Of a stretch of DNA of 64,000 bases, positions 61,233-64,000 are shown piece by piece. The translations under genes and the position numbers were made by a program. Source of the DNA: Haematobia irritans (taxonomy: Eukaryota; Arthropoda; Insecta; Diptera; Muscidae); contig NC_134397.1 of NCBI RefSeq assembly GCF_050003625.1, positions 272,732,070 through 272,796,069 of the forward strand, given 5' to 3'. A model generated the notes under the pieces. It was not told the DNA's origin, did not search any database, and saw only the letters and a list, made by a program, of their open reading frames with translations. How positions within the stretch are numbered: position 1 is the stretch's first letter; each line of letters starts with the position of its first letter.

Positions 61233-62810
61233 ATTCTGAGTCGATCTAAGCATGTCCGTCCGTCCGTCCGTCTGTTGAAATCACGCTAACTTCCGAACGA
61301 AACAAGCTATCGACTTGCAACTTGGCACAAGTAGTTGTTTTTGATGTAGGTCGGATGCTATTGCAAATGGGCCATATCGGTCCACTTTTACGTATAGCCC
61401 CCATATAAACGGATCCCCAAATTTGGCTTGCGATTGCTCTAAGATAAGCAAATTTCATCCGATCCGGCTGAAATTTGGTACATGGTGTTAATATATGGTC
61501 TCTAACGACCATGCAAAAATTGGTCAACATCGGTCCATAATTACATATAGCCCCCATATAAACCGATCCCCCGTTTTGGCTTGCGGAGCCTCTAAGAGAA
61601 GCAAATTTCATCCGATCCGGCTGAAATTTGGTACATGGTGTCAGCATATGATCTCAAACAACTATGAAAAAATTGGTCCACATCGGTCCATAATTATATA
61701 TAGCCCCATATAAACCGATCCCCCGATTTGGCTTGCCGAGCCTCTAAGAGAAGCAAATTTAATCCGATCCGGCTGAAATTTGGTACATGGTGTTAGTATA
61801 TGGTCTCTAATGACCATGCAAAAATTGGTCCACATCGGTCCATATTTATATATAGCCCCCATATAAACCGATCACCAGATTTGACCTCCTGAGCCTTTTG
61901 GAAGACCAAAATTCATCTGATTCAGTTAAAATTTGGTACGTTGTGTTCATATCAAACATCCATTCAAAAATTGGCCGAAAGCGGTCAATAATTATATATA
62001 GGCCCCATATAAACCGATCCCCAGATTTGACCTCCAGAGCCCCTTGGAAGAGCAAAATTTATCCGATTCGGTTGAAATTTGGTACGTGATGTTAGTATAT
62101 GGTATCCAACAACCATGCAGGAATTGATTCATATAAGTCCATAATTATATATAGCCCCCATATAAACTGATCCCCAGATTTGACCTCCGGTGCCTTTTGG
62201 AGAAGCAAAATTCATCCGATCTGGTTGAAATTTGGTACGTGGTGGTAGTATATGATATTTAACAACCATGCCAAAAGTGGTCCATATCAGTCCATAATTA
62301 TATATAGCCCCCATATAAACCAATCCCGAGATTTGGTTTTGGAACCTCTTGGAGGAGCAAATTTCATCCGAGTAAGTTGAAATTTGGTACATTGTGCTAG
62401 TATATGGCCGTTAACAACCATGCCTAACTAGGTCCATATCGGTCTATGGTTATATATAGCCCTCAGATAAATCGATCCCCAATCACACAAAAATTGGTCC
62501 ATATCAAGTTCATAATTCTATATAGCCCCCATATAAGCGACTCCCATATTTCAATTCTGGCTCTCTACGTACCGTGCAAAAGTCCATGTCGATTCGTAAT
62601 TATATGTAGACTTACCTATACATGACTTTTTTGTCTAATATATACCACGTATGGACTAACTCACAATTTAGAAAATTTAAGAAGTTTTAAGATACCATAA
62701 CCCAAGTAATTCGATCGTGGATGACAGTCTTTCGTAGAAGTTTCTACGCAATCCATGGTGGAGGGTAGACCAGATTCGGCCTGGCCGAACTTACGGCCGT
62801 ATATACTTGT

Positions 62811-63355
62811 TATTTATTCTGTTCGCTATTATATTTTTAATATTCAAAGGTTAAAGAAAGCGTTAAATGTCTTCCCTCATATAATTCATCTAAAATTTAA
62901 ACTAAATTCATAGTGTCGTTGAATATTTTATCCTGCTTTTCGCTAGAAATCTCCATTTCAAATTTGTACTCCTCTTCGTTTGGCAAACACTGAATGGTCG
63001 TTTGTTCATTCTTTCGTTTCTAAGAAATGTTGTGCATTAACAAGTAGTACTATTTGTTGTTAACTTCGCGTTTTTTTCTCTTTTTTTGCTTCATTCAGTT
63101 CGCCTCACTGCTTATTTATTTATATTTCCAATTCAATTTGTCAATATTATCAATTTTAAAACAACCCAACTGCTATCCCTGGGTTCAGTGGAAATTCATA
63201 TTCAGTGGAACCATAGCATAAATGTACACAGTTGCAAATACAGCAGCAGGAATTTGAATTGTAATGCAGTTATAATAGAGGACTTGATGAAAGTCAAGAT
63301 TTTTATGGGGCTGAGGCAATTCATAATACAGAGGAGCACTATAGAACAAAATAAG
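62811..63355. other. Non-coding DNA, nothing recognised
   Basis: AT-rich, without window repeats. The 114-codon frame starting at 63086 runs into the following HINE and ends within its 5' sequence, so it is not a gene. Confidence 0.4.
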
Positions 63356-64000
63356 AATATATGGTCGAAAGTTAGGCCAGGCCGAATATTATGTACGCTC
63401 CACCATGGATGGCATGAGAAGAAGTACTAACGACTGTCATCCACCAACGAATTAGTTGCCTGTTAGTAAGAGTTGCCAATGGATAGGTACTTAAAAATTC
63501 TTGGAATTGTATCTTAGAATTGTTTTTGTGTACGTTTGTCAATATGGAGGCTATGCGAGGTAAAAGGGCAGAATAAATTCCACATAGGTTAGGTTAGGTT
63601 ATATGGCAGCCCGATGTATCAGGCTCACTTAGACTATTCAGTCCATTGTGATACCACAGTGGTGAACTTCTCTCTTATCACTGAGTGCTGCCCGATAAGC
63701 TCAATGACAAGGGACCTCCTTTTTTTGGCGAGTCCGAACGGCGTTCCACATTCCAGTGAAACCACTTAGAGAAGTTTTGAAACCCTCAGAAATGTCACCA
63801 GCATTACAGAGGTGGGATAATCCACCGCTGAAAAACTTTTTTGGTGTTCGGTCTTAGCAGGAATCGAACCCATGACCTTGTGTACGCAAGGCGGGCATGC
63901 TAACCATTGCACCACGGTGGCTTCCTACAGACACATGGTAATTAAAGCATCAATTTTCTAGCGGATCGAATGAAATTTTTTTTCCATGAGGTACCTGATG
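63356..64000 (+). mobile_element. HINE family II-like 5' part, split by SINE E, runs off the window
   Basis: Starts with a decayed 5' end (ATGGTCGAAAGTTAGGCCAG, GTACGCTCCACCATGGATGG) and GACTGTCATCCACCAACGAA. After the SINE, AGCGGATCGAATGAAATTTT looks like unit sequence. The right end lies outside the window. Confidence 0.65.
63586..63925 (-). mobile_element. tRNA-derived SINE, copy E
   Basis: Intact B box GGTTCGATTCC (complement of 63860-63870) and A-box-like TGGTGCAATGGTTAGCATG; tail at the left as GGTTAGGTTAGGTT. Flanks share only CACAT, so the target duplication is doubtful. Confidence 0.82.

Larger units (their letters stand above)
60054..62810 (-). mobile_element. HINE family II, full length, split by V element
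   Basis: The 3' end at the left begins TATACCCTCCACCATAGGAT and carries an extra 17-bp perfect inverted repeat (60071-60087 with 60095-60111). After V, the element resumes at 61233 with a GTCCGTCCGTCCGTCC microsatellite and then about eight tandem units. The 5' end at the right is CAAGTATATACGGCCGTAAG on the minus strand. The unit array has the same landmarks as the 9.8-kb copy. Confidence 0.85.

Overview
The window looks like non-coding DNA from a higher fly, most likely a muscid (house, stable or horn fly group). It is AT-rich, and I found no complete host gene. Much of it is dispersed repeats with the architecture of DINE-1/Helentron non-autonomous elements: a conserved GC-rich 5' end, a GTCY microsatellite, central tandem repeats and a 3' hairpin ending in GGGTATAAAAA. 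The species is inference; no search was possible. The only hints of host genes are a possible C-terminal coding tail at bases 2-67 and a possible untranslated first exon near 28.18-28.28 kb. The only recognisable long coding sequence is a broken Tc1/mariner transposase near 57 kb.

Element groups named here. HINE families I (about 1.1, 2.6, 6-7.4, 17.6, 19.3-23.1, 35.7-38.5 and 43.8-45.4 kb), II (9.8, 30-31.6, 33.2-35.1, 48.6, 60.1-62.8 and 63.4 kb), III (45.5 and 53.5 kb) and IV (28.9 kb) are DINE-1/Helentron-like. W is a roughly 560-bp element with CCCAGCAAAA/TTTTGCTGGG ends (10 copies or pieces). Z is a roughly 620-650-bp element with CACTGAAAAA ends. U is a 2.5-kb element with CCCAGCGGGAAA ends. 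X, Y, V and a long-TIR element at 47.2-51.6 kb have 8-bp target duplications of the hAT type. There is a 217-bp TTAA-flanked MITE, and five copies of a tRNA-derived SINE, all on the minus strand.

Layout. 0-9 kb: possible gene end, decayed and intact family I copies as an inverted pair, one SINE, one W. 9-20 kb: mariner relic, family II array, hAT X, a W-in-W nest, family I. 19-31 kb: family I split by a 2.47-kb insertion, a V element with W bodies and a 274-bp TA run, a quiet stretch, families IV and II. 33-46 kb: a large family II element, the deepest nest (family I with Z, and Y with Z inside), quiet sequence, one SINE, a TTAA MITE, a family I copy in a local duplication, family III. 47-52 kb: long-TIR element carrying U. 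52-64 kb: TTAATTG-rich MITE, family III with a SINE, W beside the mariner, quiet sequence, family II carrying V carrying W, and family II carrying a SINE.

The main structural result is that HINE families I, II and III, although different in sequence, are all built on central tandem units of 153 bp and share recognisable positions within the unit. Several insertion sites can be fixed to the base because the host repeat has an uninterrupted paralogue in the same window, so the order of insertions can be reconstructed.
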